A DNA stretch of 64,000 nt from Paraburkholderia nodosa DSM 21604 (GTDB lineage Bacteria > Pseudomonadota > Gammaproteobacteria > Burkholderiales > Burkholderiaceae), in contig NZ_JAFA01000013.1 of assembly GCF_000519185.1 (NCBI RefSeq), positions 1 through 64,000 of the forward strand. Reading direction: 5' to 3'. The notes beneath the pieces were generated by a model, which made no database searches, was not told the origin of the DNA, and saw nothing but the letters and a program-made list of their open reading frames with translations. Each line of letters opens with the position of its first letter. Within the stretch, counting starts at the first letter, position 1. The translations under genes were made by a program, and so were the position numbers. This document shows, in pieces, positions 34,033-42,988 of the stretch.

Positions 34033-35427
34033 TTACCGGCTCGCCAGCGGGTGGTCGCTCTCGTCGGTAGCGTTATCCGCCGTGGCGCGCGTCGTGTCGC
34101 TGTCGCCGGTCTGGGCGGTCTGCGTGCCGCCGTTGTTCCAGACCACCGTGTTGTTGACGGCATAGAGGCGGCATCGATCGGCGCTGTGCTTTTCACAGTT
34201 CGAGATCGCCACGGCCATCGGATTGTCGCCGCCTTCGGCCCACGACCATGCGCCGGAGTCGGACACCGCGAAGGCGCGGCTCGGATACTGCTTGAGGAAG
34301 TTGCGATAACCGTCACGGCCCGCCTGATCGACGAAAGGCACCGCGCCGACCGAGTCGATCTGCGCGAAGCCGGTGCCGTGAGGCGCGACCGACGTGGCCA
34401 CGCGATACTGCACGGCCGTCGGCAGGCCGCGGTTGGCAAGGAACGCCTCGACCGTGGGCCACCAGATCTTCACGCCGTCGCGATCGCCCACGAGGCGATG
34501 CGCGTCGTTCTTGTACGCACCGAAGTCCACGAGTTTCGCCATTGCGGCCGGGCGATCCTCACCCGTTTGCGCTTCGCGGTAAGCGGCGAACATTTTCGTG
34601 ACGAGATCGGGCGACCAGACCGAGTCGTTGTCGCCGTAGAGCCAGAGCGAGGCCACGCGGGCCTTGCCGCCGTAGTCGCCGAACGCCTGGGTCAGGTTGC
34701 TCTGCCAGCCCGTGCAGGCGTCCTGGCGCAGGCCGCCCGAGAAGTTGATGAGCGCGCGCACGCCGTTGGCCGCCTCGGTGCCATAAGCCATCGTGGCCAG
34801 GCCGCCATGCGAGGTGCCTGCAACGATGATCTGGGTCGCGTCGACATAGGGTTGCTTCGACATGTACGCGATGGTCGAAGCAACATCGGCCGCCTGGCCG
34901 AGGCCGTTGCTCGCGACATCGCAACCGTCCTGCTGATACGAGCCGCCTGAATCCGCGAAGCCCTGGCGGTTCGGCGCGACGACGACATAGCCGCGGCGCA
35001 CAAATTCGCGCGCGAACGAGAGCGGGTCGCTGCGAGCCTGGAGGTGCGGGTCGCCGGGAATCTTGCCGTGGTTGAAGATCACCATCGGGAACGGGCCGGG
35101 GCCGTTCGGACGGTAAACCGTGGTTTCGAGCGTGACGTCGCCGGAGGCATCCACCGGAACGCGGATCACCTGCTCGTTCATGCTCGCGGGCACGACGGGC
35201 AGATACGCGTCGTCGAGCGCAATACGCGGGACGTTGGCGCTACCGAGGGGACCGCCTGCGAGGCTGGATTGGGGAGCGTTGGCGGAATGCGTGGCCGTGG
35301 CATTGGCGGCGAGTTGCGGGTTCGCGCTCGCACTTGCCGGATCGGAAAGCGACGCTGCGTGAGCAACCGAAAGCACACACGCGGTGCCGGCTACGACCCA
35401 TCCGGTAAGGAGCTTCCTGAACGCCAT
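34033..35427 (-). CDS. Secreted alpha/beta hydrolase (dienelactone hydrolase-like)
   Basis: A 464-aa exported hydrolase. Signal peptide: residues 1-24 (MAFRKLLTGWVVAGTACVLS, cleavage near AHA/AS), then a 40-residue Ala/Asn/Ser-rich linker. The fold appears as FPMVIFNHGKIPGD (oxyanion region), VVVAPNRQGFADSGG and the nucleophile elbow GTSHGG; LWLYGDNDSVW likely holds the acid and a downstream His (APHGTGF) completes the triad. The substrate is unknown: esterase, dienelactone hydrolase or peptidase are possible. Monocistronic. Confidence 0.8.
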   Translation of the reverse strand: MAFRKLLTGWVVAGTACVLSVAHAASLSDPASASANPQLAANATATHSANAPQSSLAGGPLGSANVPRIALDDAYLPVVPASMNEQVIRVPVDASGDVTLETTVYRPNGPGPFPMVIFNHGKIPGDPHLQARSDPLSFAREFVRRGYVVVAPNRQGFADSGGSYQQDGCDVASNGLGQAADVASTIAYMSKQPYVDATQIIVAGTSHGGLATMAYGTEAANGVRALINFSGGLRQDACTGWQSNLTQAFGDYGGKARVASLWLYGDNDSVWSPDLVTKMFAAYREAQTGEDRPAAMAKLVDFGAYKNDAHRLVGDRDGVKIWWPTVEAFLANRGLPTAVQYRVATSVAPHGTGFAQIDSVGAVPFVDQAGRDGYRNFLKQYPSRAFAVSDSGAWSWAEGGDNPMAVAISNCEKHSADRCRLYAVNNTVVWNNGGTQTAQTGDSDTTRATADNATDESDHPLASR

Positions 35428-35991
35428 GCGCTACACCCACCTGCAAAGACATGCTGCTGTGAACCTGACAACCGTCCGATCATTACCCGTGCTTCAGCCC
35501 TTTCAGGGCACAACGAGACACCGCTGCGCCTGGCCGCGAAGGCCGGAGCGAAGGTGTGACCCGTAACGGGGAATGACATCGATCGGAACACCTGCGCGGC
35601 GCAGTTCTATCGTCAATCAGACCCGCCGCCAGCACCCATTTGCAGTCGATACATGCACATGCGAAAAAGCTTTTTCACTATGCACTTACGTATCGTGCCG
35701 GGCACCGTGATTAAATACTCGCACGACAAATATTTGTTGTGCAATTCAGGGGTAACCCGGCATAAGGCATGCCAACGGCCCGCAGCCCCCATTTGGCGTG
35801 GCGCACGCACGGCGTTCGCTTCGCAGCGAACGTGCGAATTTTTAAAGAGGTCCGGGTGGGAAGCGTCGCGCGCGGGCAACAGCCGCGCGATTGTTCAGTA
35901 AGCGCTTGTTTGCAAAGGCGTTATTTCCGGCGCCATGACGGACCGGGGCGGGAATCCGCTGTGGCGATTTTCGGCGGTGGTCAGTGATTCA
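35428..35991. other. 564-bp intergenic region with palindrome and hairpin
   Basis: No gene is supported. It contains an A/T-centred palindrome at 35721-35742 and a perfect hairpin CGTTCGCT-TCGC-AGCGAACG at about 35812-35831, which is followed after six bases by ATTTTTAAAG. Short frames on both strands have no ribosome site or coding-like composition. Confidence 0.5.
35721..35742. promoter_or_regulatory. Palindromic operator candidate
   Basis: A 22-base palindrome with arms GCACGACAAAT and ATTTGTTGTGC and one mismatched pair. Its A/T core stands out in a G+C-rich region. The gene it controls is unclear. Confidence 0.45.
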
Positions 35992-36444
35992 TTAACCAGA
36001 CGAAACGTCGCCGTCAACATAACGCCAGCGGCCGTCGTCGCCGCGCGTGAAGCGGCTCGTTTCGTGTAGCCGGAACGCGCGGCCGCCCGTTTTGTAGCGC
36101 GCGACGAATTCGACGATCGCGTGCGCGTCATCGCGTTGTTCGTGGCGCTTCACGGCAAGACCTAGCCAGCGCGGCGCGCCTTCGGCAGCGGGATCGACGT
36201 CGAGATCGGCGGGACAGGTTTCGGGCGCCCACGTCACGCGCAGATACGCCTCCTCGCCCAGCACGTAGGCCGTGTAGCGCGAGCGCATCAGTTCGAGCGC
36301 CGTGGCGGGCACCGCTGCGCCGTCGATGAAGCGGCCACAGCACTGCGCGTAACGCGGCGCCCTGGCGAGCGCTTTCTGGTTCGGCGCTACACCGCCGCAG
36401 GGGCAATCGGCAGGCCGTGCAGTGTGCGCGGTTTCAGCGTTCAT
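35992..36444 (-). CDS. YchJ family protein (SEC-C-like zinc motif)
   Basis: A 150-aa member of the YchJ/UPF0225 family. The N-terminal cysteines DCPCGG and QCCGRFIDG are the zinc-binding SEC-C-like motif; LMRSRYTAYVLGEEAYLRVTW and RFTRGDDGRWRYVDGDV are the NTF2-like core. Function unknown. It is the last gene of a leftward run from the MerR regulator; the gap to the SDR gene is 52 bases. Confidence 0.88.
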   Translation of the reverse strand: MNAETAHTARPADCPCGGVAPNQKALARAPRYAQCCGRFIDGAAVPATALELMRSRYTAYVLGEEAYLRVTWAPETCPADLDVDPAAEGAPRWLGLAVKRHEQRDDAHAIVEFVARYKTGGRAFRLHETSRFTRGDDGRWRYVDGDVSSG

Positions 36445-36496
36445 GGGTCAGGCTCCGTTGCGAGAGGCCGCAAGCGTAGCGCAGACGGGCGGCGCT

Positions 36497-37174
<678 letters not shown>

Positions 37175-37262
37175 CTCGTCACCTTGCTTGGCTGTGCATT
37201 GAAACCGCTGCAGCGCGCCGCCTCCCCGCCTTGCAAAGCGGCGCGCTTCTTCTGGCACTAGC

Positions 37263-38459
37263 CTACAGCAGTTCGACGCCCATCGCCGTGGCTTCTCCGC
37301 CGCCGATGCACAGCGTCGCCACGCCGCGTTTGCCGCCGCGTGCACGCAACGCGCCAATCAGCGTCACGAGAATGCGCGCGCCCGAAGCACCGATCGGGTG
37401 ACCGAGCGCACACGCGCCGCCGTTCACGTTGACCTTCTCGTGCGGCAGATCGTGCTCCTTCATCGCGGCCATCGTGACCACGGCAAAGGCCTCGTTGATT
37501 TCGTAGAGATCGACATCGCTCGCCGTCCAGCCGGTCTTCTCGAACAGCTTGCGGATCGCGCCCACCGGCGCCGTCGTGAACTTCGCCGGTTGCTGCGCAA
37601 AGGTGGAATGGCCCGTCACGCGTGCGAGCGGCTTGAGGCCGAGCTGCTTCGCCGTCGATTCGCGCATCATCACGAGCGCCGCCGCGCCGTCCGAAATCGA
37701 CGACGAATTCGCTGCCGTCACCGTGCCGGTTTTGCTGAACGCGGGCTTGAGCGTCGGGATCTTGTCGAGATTGGCCTTGAACGGCTGCTCGTCGCGCGCG
37801 ATGGTCGTTTCGCCCGCGCGCGAGGCCACCTTCACCGGCGCGATCTCCCATGCGAACGAGCCATCCTCGTTGGCGCGCTTCGCACGCTTGAGCGACTCGA
37901 TCGCGAACGCGTCCTGACGCTCGCGCGAGAAGTCGTACTCGCCCGCGCATTCTTCCGCGAACGTGCCCATCAGGCGGCCCTTGTCATAGGCGTCTTCGAG
38001 GCCGTCGAGGAACATGTGGTCGAGCACCTGGCCGTGGCCCATGCGCATGCCGGCGCGCGCCTTCGGCAGCAGATAAGGCGCGTTCGACATGCTCTCCATG
38101 CCGCCCGCGACGATCACGTCGGCGGAGCCCGCCAGCAGCATGTCGTGCGCGAACATGGCCGCGCGCATGCCGGAGCCGCACATCTTGTTGACGGTCGTGG
38201 CACCCGCTGCGAGCGGCAGCCCCGCGCCGAGCGCCGCCTGGCGCGCGGGCGCCTGGCCCTGCCCCGCGGGCAGCACGCAGCCCATCACGACCTCGTCGAC
38301 CTGTTCGGGCTTCAACCCCGCGCGCTCGACGGCCGCCGCGATCGCAGCCGCGCCAAGCTGCGGCGCGGTGAGCGCCGCGAAATCACCCTGAAAACCCGCC
38401 ACTGGCGTGCGCGCCGCCGCAACGATCACGATGGCGTCCTGCTTTTGCGTCTCACTCAT
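37263..38459 (-). CDS. Acetyl-CoA acetyltransferase (thiolase)
   Basis: A 398-aa thiolase. The acyl-Cys motif is VNKMCGSGMRAAM, followed by GGMESMSNAPYLL, NEAFAVVTMAAM, and the C-terminal NVNGGACALGHPIGASGARI and CIGGGEATAMGVE, where the second catalytic Cys lies. It either condenses two acetyl-CoA or cleaves acetoacetyl-CoA. The family includes PhaA/AtoB; which direction operates here is unclear. The ATG follows AAGGAG. The leader holds a decamer repeat, and aceK lies just upstream. Confidence 0.93.
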   Translation of the reverse strand: MSETQKQDAIVIVAAARTPVAGFQGDFAALTAPQLGAAAIAAAVERAGLKPEQVDEVVMGCVLPAGQGQAPARQAALGAGLPLAAGATTVNKMCGSGMRAAMFAHDMLLAGSADVIVAGGMESMSNAPYLLPKARAGMRMGHGQVLDHMFLDGLEDAYDKGRLMGTFAEECAGEYDFSRERQDAFAIESLKRAKRANEDGSFAWEIAPVKVASRAGETTIARDEQPFKANLDKIPTLKPAFSKTGTVTAANSSSISDGAAALVMMRESTAKQLGLKPLARVTGHSTFAQQPAKFTTAPVGAIRKLFEKTGWTASDVDLYEINEAFAVVTMAAMKEHDLPHEKVNVNGGACALGHPIGASGARILVTLIGALRARGGKRGVATLCIGGGEATAMGVELL

Positions 38460-38470
38460 GTTTGTGCTCC

Positions 38471-38530
38471 TTGATGAATCCGTTTGAACCCGTTTGAACC
38501 CGTTTGAATCCGCTTGATTCCGTTCCAACC
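38471..38530. repeat. Decamer tandem repeat in the thiolase leader
   Basis: Six exact-length ten-base units at 38471, 38481, 38491, 38501, 38511 and 38521, consensus CGTTTGAACC; the two at 38481 and 38491 are identical and the others differ at 1-4 positions. Confidence 0.75.
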
Positions 38531-38544
38531 TGTTGGCCGCGCGC

Positions 38545-40347
38545 TCAGGCAACGCGCACGGCCGGCGCGTCTTCACGCGCGAAACGTTCTGGGTAGCACA
38601 CGCTAAAACGAATCGATGCGTCGTAGGGAAAGCAGTCCGGCACTTCGCCCGCGATGAGCCTCGCGCGGCTCTCCTGCCAGAGCCCGGGCTCGAAGAAGTC
38701 CGCGTGATGAGCGAGAAATGCGCGCTTCACGCGCGGATCGCCGAGCAGGAACGTGCCGTACGTCTCCGGAAAGATGTCGCGCGGGCCGACTGCGTACCAT
38801 GGCTCGCCCGATAGTTCGTCTTCCTCATGACGCGGCGGCGGCACGGCACGCACGTTGCAGTCGGTGAGATATTCGATCTCGTCGTAGTCGTAGAACACCA
38901 CGCGGCCGTTGCGCGTCACGCCGAAATTCTTGTAGAGCATGTCGCCCGGAAAGATGTTCGCGCGCAGCAGGTCCTTGATCGCGTTGCCGTATTCGCGGAT
39001 GCCATGCTCGACTTCGGCGTCGCTGCCGTTCTGCAGATAGAGATTGAGCGGCACCATGCGCCGCTCGATGTAGACGTGACGGATCACGAGGTTATCGCCC
39101 TCGTACTCGAGCATCGAGGGCGCAAGCGTTTCCAGCTCGCGCACGAGCGCCTCGTCGAGCCTCGCGACGGGCAGCGCCACGCTCGAATATTCGAGCGTGT
39201 CGGCAAGGCGCCCAAGCCGGTCGTGGCGCTTCACGAGCTGATACTTCGCTTCGACCTGCTCGCGCGTGGTCTCTTTCGGCGCGGGGAAGCTGTCCTTGAT
39301 GACCTTGAACACGTACGGATACGAAGGCAGCGTGAACACGATCATCACCATGCCGCGGATGCCCGGCGCGACGATAAACGGGTCGCTCGAATGCGAGAGG
39401 TGGTGCAGCAAGTCGCGATAGAACAGGTTCTTGCCCTGCTTCTGCAAGCCGAGCGACGTGTAGATTTCGCCCTTGGCCTTGCGCGGCATGATGGTACGCA
39501 GAAACTCCACATAGGCGGACGGCACTTCCATGTCCACCAGAAAATACGAGTGCGAGAAGCTGAAGAGGATGAGCAGCTGCTCCGTGCGCAGCAGCACCGT
39601 GTCCAGTGCCAGCTTGCCCGCCTCCACATGACGGATCGGCACGACGAACGGCGCGAGCAGATCGCCGTTGATGATGCGCCCGACGATATACGCGCCTTTA
39701 TGCCGGAAAAACAGCGACGACAGCACGTGGATCTGGAAATTCGGCTTGGGCTCGACCACACCGAAGGTGTCGAGCATCGTCTGCATGATGCAGTCGACGT
39801 CGCGCCCGAGATCCTCGAACGGCGTCTCCAGCTGGAAGTTCGTGACGATGCGCTCGAGCGTCGCCGCGAGGCCGTCCTTGCCCGGATAGTACGCGCGGTA
39901 GGTAGGCTTCGCAGCCGGCTCGTCGTTCTCGATGTATTCGGTCGAGATGGCGGGCCGCACGAAGATGAAATCATTGTTGAAGTACGAGCGATGCAGGATC
40001 TTGCAGCACACGGAGTTGAAGAACGTCTCCGCGCATTCGGGCTGCCGGTGCGTCGTGAGCAGGCCGATGTAGTGCAGCTTGATCTGCTGCCAGACTTCGT
40101 CGTCGATGCTCTCGGCGCCGTATTCGTCTTCGAGCGCGACCACGCACTCCTTCACGCGATCGTCATAGGAGGCGATGCGCTCGCGCGCGAGCTGCTGCAG
40201 GGCGCGCCAGTCGGCTGCCTCGAAGAACGTCCGCGCCCTCGCCGCCGCGTCGCAGAAGTTGTGGTAGTGACGGTTGAAGCCGTCGAGCATGGTCTGCGCG
40301 ACATCGAAGCCGATCTGCGAAGAGAGCAGTTTCGGGAAGTGTTTCAT
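38545..40347 (-). CDS. aceK: Isocitrate dehydrogenase kinase/phosphatase
   Basis: A 600-aa bifunctional enzyme that phosphorylates isocitrate dehydrogenase to divert carbon into the glyoxylate shunt, and reverses it. Features: MKHFPKLLSSQIGFDVAQTM start, PGIRGMVMIVFTLPSYPYVFKVIKD (ATP loop and lysine), NFGVTRNGRVVFYDYDEIEYL (catalytic Asp region) and GTFLLGDPRVKRAF. The ATG at 40347 was preferred to one three codons upstream. In E. coli aceK follows aceBA; here it follows a MerR regulator instead. Confidence 0.97.
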   Translation of the reverse strand: MKHFPKLLSSQIGFDVAQTMLDGFNRHYHNFCDAAARARTFFEAADWRALQQLARERIASYDDRVKECVVALEDEYGAESIDDEVWQQIKLHYIGLLTTHRQPECAETFFNSVCCKILHRSYFNNDFIFVRPAISTEYIENDEPAAKPTYRAYYPGKDGLAATLERIVTNFQLETPFEDLGRDVDCIMQTMLDTFGVVEPKPNFQIHVLSSLFFRHKGAYIVGRIINGDLLAPFVVPIRHVEAGKLALDTVLLRTEQLLILFSFSHSYFLVDMEVPSAYVEFLRTIMPRKAKGEIYTSLGLQKQGKNLFYRDLLHHLSHSSDPFIVAPGIRGMVMIVFTLPSYPYVFKVIKDSFPAPKETTREQVEAKYQLVKRHDRLGRLADTLEYSSVALPVARLDEALVRELETLAPSMLEYEGDNLVIRHVYIERRMVPLNLYLQNGSDAEVEHGIREYGNAIKDLLRANIFPGDMLYKNFGVTRNGRVVFYDYDEIEYLTDCNVRAVPPPRHEEDELSGEPWYAVGPRDIFPETYGTFLLGDPRVKRAFLAHHADFFEPGLWQESRARLIAGEVPDCFPYDASIRFSVCYPERFAREDAPAVRVA

Positions 40348-40372
40348 GGCGGCCATGCCCGTTGCACGAGCG

Positions 40373-40816
40373 TCAGGGTTTCGCGCGAGCGGCGGCGGGA
40401 GCGTCGCTTCCGTGCGCCGCGCTTTCGTGCGCCGCATTCCTGTCGAGCAGCGCGCGCGCCTGGGCTTCGTACTGCGCGAGGTCTTCGAGCGTCGCGTCGA
40501 GGTCCGCGCGCTGGCGCTCGAGTATGTCGCGGTGATGCACCACGGTGTCGAGGAACGCCTGAAGCTGCGGGAGCGTGTCGGTCGGCGACTCGTAGAGGTC
40601 GAGCAGCGTGCGGATCTCCGAGAGCGTGAAGCCGAGGCGCTTGCCGCGCAGCGTCAGCTTCAGCCGCGTGCGATCGCGCCCCGAAAAGACGCGCTTCAAG
40701 CCACCCGCGCCTTCCCGGCTCGGCGCGAGCAGGCCCTGGTCCTCGTAGAAGCGGATCGCGCGCGGCGTTACGTCGAATTCCCGGGCGAGTTCGGTAATCG
40801 TGTACTGGGTCGTCAT
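40373..40816 (-). CDS. MerR-family regulator, LiuR-like
   Basis: A 147-aa MerR regulator. The N-terminal winged HTH is YTITELAREFDVTPRAIRFYEDQGLLAPSR (residues about 5-34), then a long dimerisation helix (LESPT...QAFLDTVVHHRDILERQRADLDATL). No metal-binding cysteines, so it is not a metal sensor. It resembles LiuR, which controls branched-chain amino acid and acyl-CoA degradation. Next to aceK and a thiolase, a role in acetyl-CoA metabolism is plausible. A LiuR-type box lies in the divergent promoter region. The C-terminal tail is Ala-rich. Confidence 0.85.
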   Translation of the reverse strand: MTTQYTITELAREFDVTPRAIRFYEDQGLLAPSREGAGGLKRVFSGRDRTRLKLTLRGKRLGFTLSEIRTLLDLYESPTDTLPQLQAFLDTVVHHRDILERQRADLDATLEDLAQYEAQARALLDRNAAHESAAHGSDAPAAARAKP

Positions 40817-40875
40817 GGTGTGCGAAAAGGCGGCTGGCCCGGCTGTTGTCTGCACGACAGCGCGAGGGACGATAG

Positions 40876-40895
40876 AATCGACGTTTACGTTATCG
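40876..40895. promoter_or_regulatory. LiuR-type operator candidate
   Basis: AATCGACGTTTACGTTATCG lies between the MerR gene and the divergent hydrolase gene. It resembles LiuR boxes of the form TTTACGTTNACGTAAA, with a central ACGTTTACGT. Confidence 0.45.
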
Positions 40896-40951
40896 TCAAG
40901 TACGCGGTTACGCAACCGGCAGGAGCGACGCGCAAGACGCGCTTTGCATGG

Positions 40952-40985
40952 GGCCGGAGTAAGTGCTGAAGCACTAACTCCGGCC
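40952..40985 (+). repeat. Hairpin element 1 in the hydrolase leader
   Basis: A 34-base stem-loop with 16-base arms GGCCGGAGTAAGTGCT/AGCACTAACTCCGGCC, a two-base centre and a single A-A mismatch. It is a homologue of element 2 at 41001-41034. Confidence 0.8.
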
Positions 40986-41000
40986 GACCGTTTTACGTGG

Positions 41001-41034
41001 GACCAGAGTAAGCGCTAAAGCGCTAACTCTGGTC
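41001..41034 (+). repeat. Hairpin element 2 in the hydrolase leader
   Basis: A 34-base stem-loop with arms GACCAGAGTAAGCGCT/AGCGCTAACTCTGGTC and the same A-A mismatch as element 1. Where it differs from element 1 most substitutions keep base pairing. It ends four bases before the AGGAG site of the hydrolase gene. Confidence 0.8.
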
Positions 41035-41054
41035 GACAGGAGAAGACACCCCCA

Positions 41055-42125
41055 ATGAACGCCCTCGAACACCAGCTCGACTATCCCTACGCCGACACCC
41101 TGCCGGAACCCGGCCTCGCCTTCGATGTCGCGCCCGGCGTGAAATGGCTGCGCATGCCGCTGCCGTTCGCGCTCGACCACATCAACCTCTGGCTGCTGCG
41201 CGACGAGATCGACGGCCAGCAAGGCTGGACCGTGGTGGACTGCGGCATCACCAACGACACCATCAAGGCCCGCTGGGAAGCCGTGTTCGAGAACCAGCTG
41301 GAAGGCCTGCCGGTGCTGCGCGTGCTCGTCACGCATTGCCACCCCGACCATATCGGCCTTGCACACTGGATTTGCGCGGGCGGGGACAAGGCGCGCTGGG
41401 ACGTGCGCCTGTGGGCCACGCTCGGCGAATACATGCAGGCTCGCGTGATGGCGGCCGGCGACGGCTCGAACGCGGGCGGCGAAGGCGCCGCGCGCCATTT
41501 CGCGCGTCACGGGCTCACGGACGAAGCTTCGCTCGACAAGCTGCGCAACCGCCGCGGCTATTACGGCAGCCTCGTGCCCGCGCTGCCCACGCAGTACCGC
41601 CGCCTGCGCGAAGCCGATACGGTGGCGATCGGCGGGCGCGACTGGCGCGTCATCACGGGCTACGGCCACTCGCCCGAGCATTGCGCGCTGTTCTGCGAAG
41701 CAACCGGCGTGCTGATCTCCGGCGATATGGTGCTGCCGCGCATCTCGACCAACGTCTCCGTGTTCGACATGGAGCCGGAAGGCAATCCGCTCGGCCTCTA
41801 CCTGGAATCGCTCGGCCGCTACGAAACGTTGCCCGAGAACACTCTTGTGCTGCCCTCGCACGGCAAGCCGTTTCGTGGCGTGCGCACGCGCATCGCGCAG
41901 CTGCGCGCGCACCATGACGCGCGTCTTGCCGAAGTCATCGAAGCGTGCGGGCGAGCGCCGCAAAGCGCCGCCGACATCGTGCCGATGATGTTCAAGCGCG
42001 AGCTCGACATCCATCAGATGACCTTCGCGATGGGCGAGGCGCTCGCGCACCTGAACCTGCTGTGGCTCGAAGGCAAGGTCACGCGCGCGACCGGCGCGGA
42101 CGGCGTGATCCGCTTTACGGCCTGA
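41055..42125 (+). CDS. Metallo-beta-lactamase-fold hydrolase
   Basis: A 356-aa MBL-fold protein. The zinc motif is THCHPDHIGLAHW (HxHxDH), followed by HSPEHCALFCEATGVLISGDMVLPRI (His and bridging Asp) and a distal LPSHGKPFRG (His). The C-terminal segment (LDIHQMTFAMGEALAHLNLLWLEGKV) fits the hydroxyacylglutathione-hydrolase-like group with a winged-helix tail. The substrate is unknown; thioesters are likely for this subgroup. It is divergent from the MerR gene, sharing a possible LiuR box, and ends at a strong terminator. Confidence 0.88.
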   Translation: MNALEHQLDYPYADTLPEPGLAFDVAPGVKWLRMPLPFALDHINLWLLRDEIDGQQGWTVVDCGITNDTIKARWEAVFENQLEGLPVLRVLVTHCHPDHIGLAHWICAGGDKARWDVRLWATLGEYMQARVMAAGDGSNAGGEGAARHFARHGLTDEASLDKLRNRRGYYGSLVPALPTQYRRLREADTVAIGGRDWRVITGYGHSPEHCALFCEATGVLISGDMVLPRISTNVSVFDMEPEGNPLGLYLESLGRYETLPENTLVLPSHGKPFRGVRTRIAQLRAHHDARLAEVIEACGRAPQSAADIVPMMFKRELDIHQMTFAMGEALAHLNLLWLEGKVTRATGADGVIRFTA

Positions 42126-42148
42126 GACGCCACTGCGCACAAAGAAAA

Positions 42149-42176
42149 ACGGGCGGCCCGCAAGGAGCCGCCCGTT
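42149..42176 (+). terminator. Bidirectional terminator between hydrolase and lolA
   Basis: Stem AACGGGCGGC/GCCGCCCGTT with an eight-base loop; A-rich on the left, TTCTTA on the right. It serves both converging genes. Confidence 0.85.
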
Positions 42177-42203
42177 CTTACGCGGAGCGCGAGGTGAACG
42201 GCT

Positions 42204-42911
42204 TTAGTTCGAGCCGCCGGTGATCAGATCGGCGCCCTGCGGCCGCACGAACTTGAAGGTCGAAGCCGGCAGCGACGGGTTCTTCTCGATGTTGGAGAAC
42301 GTGAGCAGCGTCACGTTGCCGAACACGTCGTGCAGTTCCATGGCTTCGAGGTTGCCGTCACGAAAGCCGATGCCCACGCTCTTGAACTGCGTGTCCTTCG
42401 ACTTCGGAATCAGCTCCAGCCAGTCGATGCCGTTCTTCACGCCCGCGTCGGAGAGCGTGAAGTTCTTGTCGAGATCGTTGCTGCCGAACAGGATCGCTGC
42501 CGGGCTCGCGCCGAGCGCGCCGCCAAGCTTGCGCTCGGTCACCTGGTTCAGGTCCTTGTCGTAGACGTAGAGGTTGTCGCCGTCCGACTGCAGCAGTTGC
42601 TGATACGGCTTCTCATACGACCAGATGAACTTGCCGGGCCGCGCGAACACGAACGTGCCGCTCGAGGTCTTGGCGTTCAACGTGGCCGTGGCAATGGCGT
42701 CGCTGGCGTTCTTCGCGCCCGAGGGCGCCTTGAGTTCGCGCTGAACGAAGCTGCCGCGCGCGGAGTGCACCTGCGAGACGAACTGCTTCAGTTGATCGGT
42801 GCCGCTCGCATACGCCTGCGAGACCATCAGGACCGACGCGCCGAGCGCGACGAAGAGCGCGCGGCGCGCGGTGCGCGCAAAGCGGGTCGGAAGTCCAGCC
42901 GGATACTGCAT
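42204..42911 (-). CDS. lolA: Outer-membrane lipoprotein carrier protein LolA
   Basis: A 235-aa periplasmic chaperone moving lipoproteins from LolCDE to LolB. Signal peptide to about residue 36 (ALGASVLMVSQAYAS), then TDQLKQFVSQVHSARGSFVQREL, FVFARPGKFIWSYEKPYQQLLQSDGDNLYVYDKDLNQVTER, the family core. It lies 77 bases after ftsK on the same strand, an order conserved in many proteobacteria (ftsK-lolA-rarA-serS). Confidence 0.96.
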   Translation of the reverse strand: MQYPAGLPTRFARTARRALFVALGASVLMVSQAYASGTDQLKQFVSQVHSARGSFVQRELKAPSGAKNASDAIATATLNAKTSSGTFVFARPGKFIWSYEKPYQQLLQSDGDNLYVYDKDLNQVTERKLGGALGASPAAILFGSNDLDKNFTLSDAGVKNGIDWLELIPKSKDTQFKSVGIGFRDGNLEAMELHDVFGNVTLLTFSNIEKNPSLPASTFKFVRPQGADLITGGSN

Positions 42912-42988
42912 CTATCGTTCTCCAAGAGGTATGTCTTTGGCCGTCGGGTTGCCGGAGCCGTTGCCAAAGCGCGGCGGCCTGGCGTGGC

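Noticed and set aside
33720..34070. Arg/Lys-rich plus-strand frame in the bioA upstream region
   Set aside because: It is built largely from the 20-21-base repeats and overlaps the hydrolase 3' end; no start signal.
35653..35901. 82-aa plus-strand frame in the gap after the hydrolase
   Set aside because: No ribosome site, no coding-like composition, and it runs through a palindrome and a hairpin.
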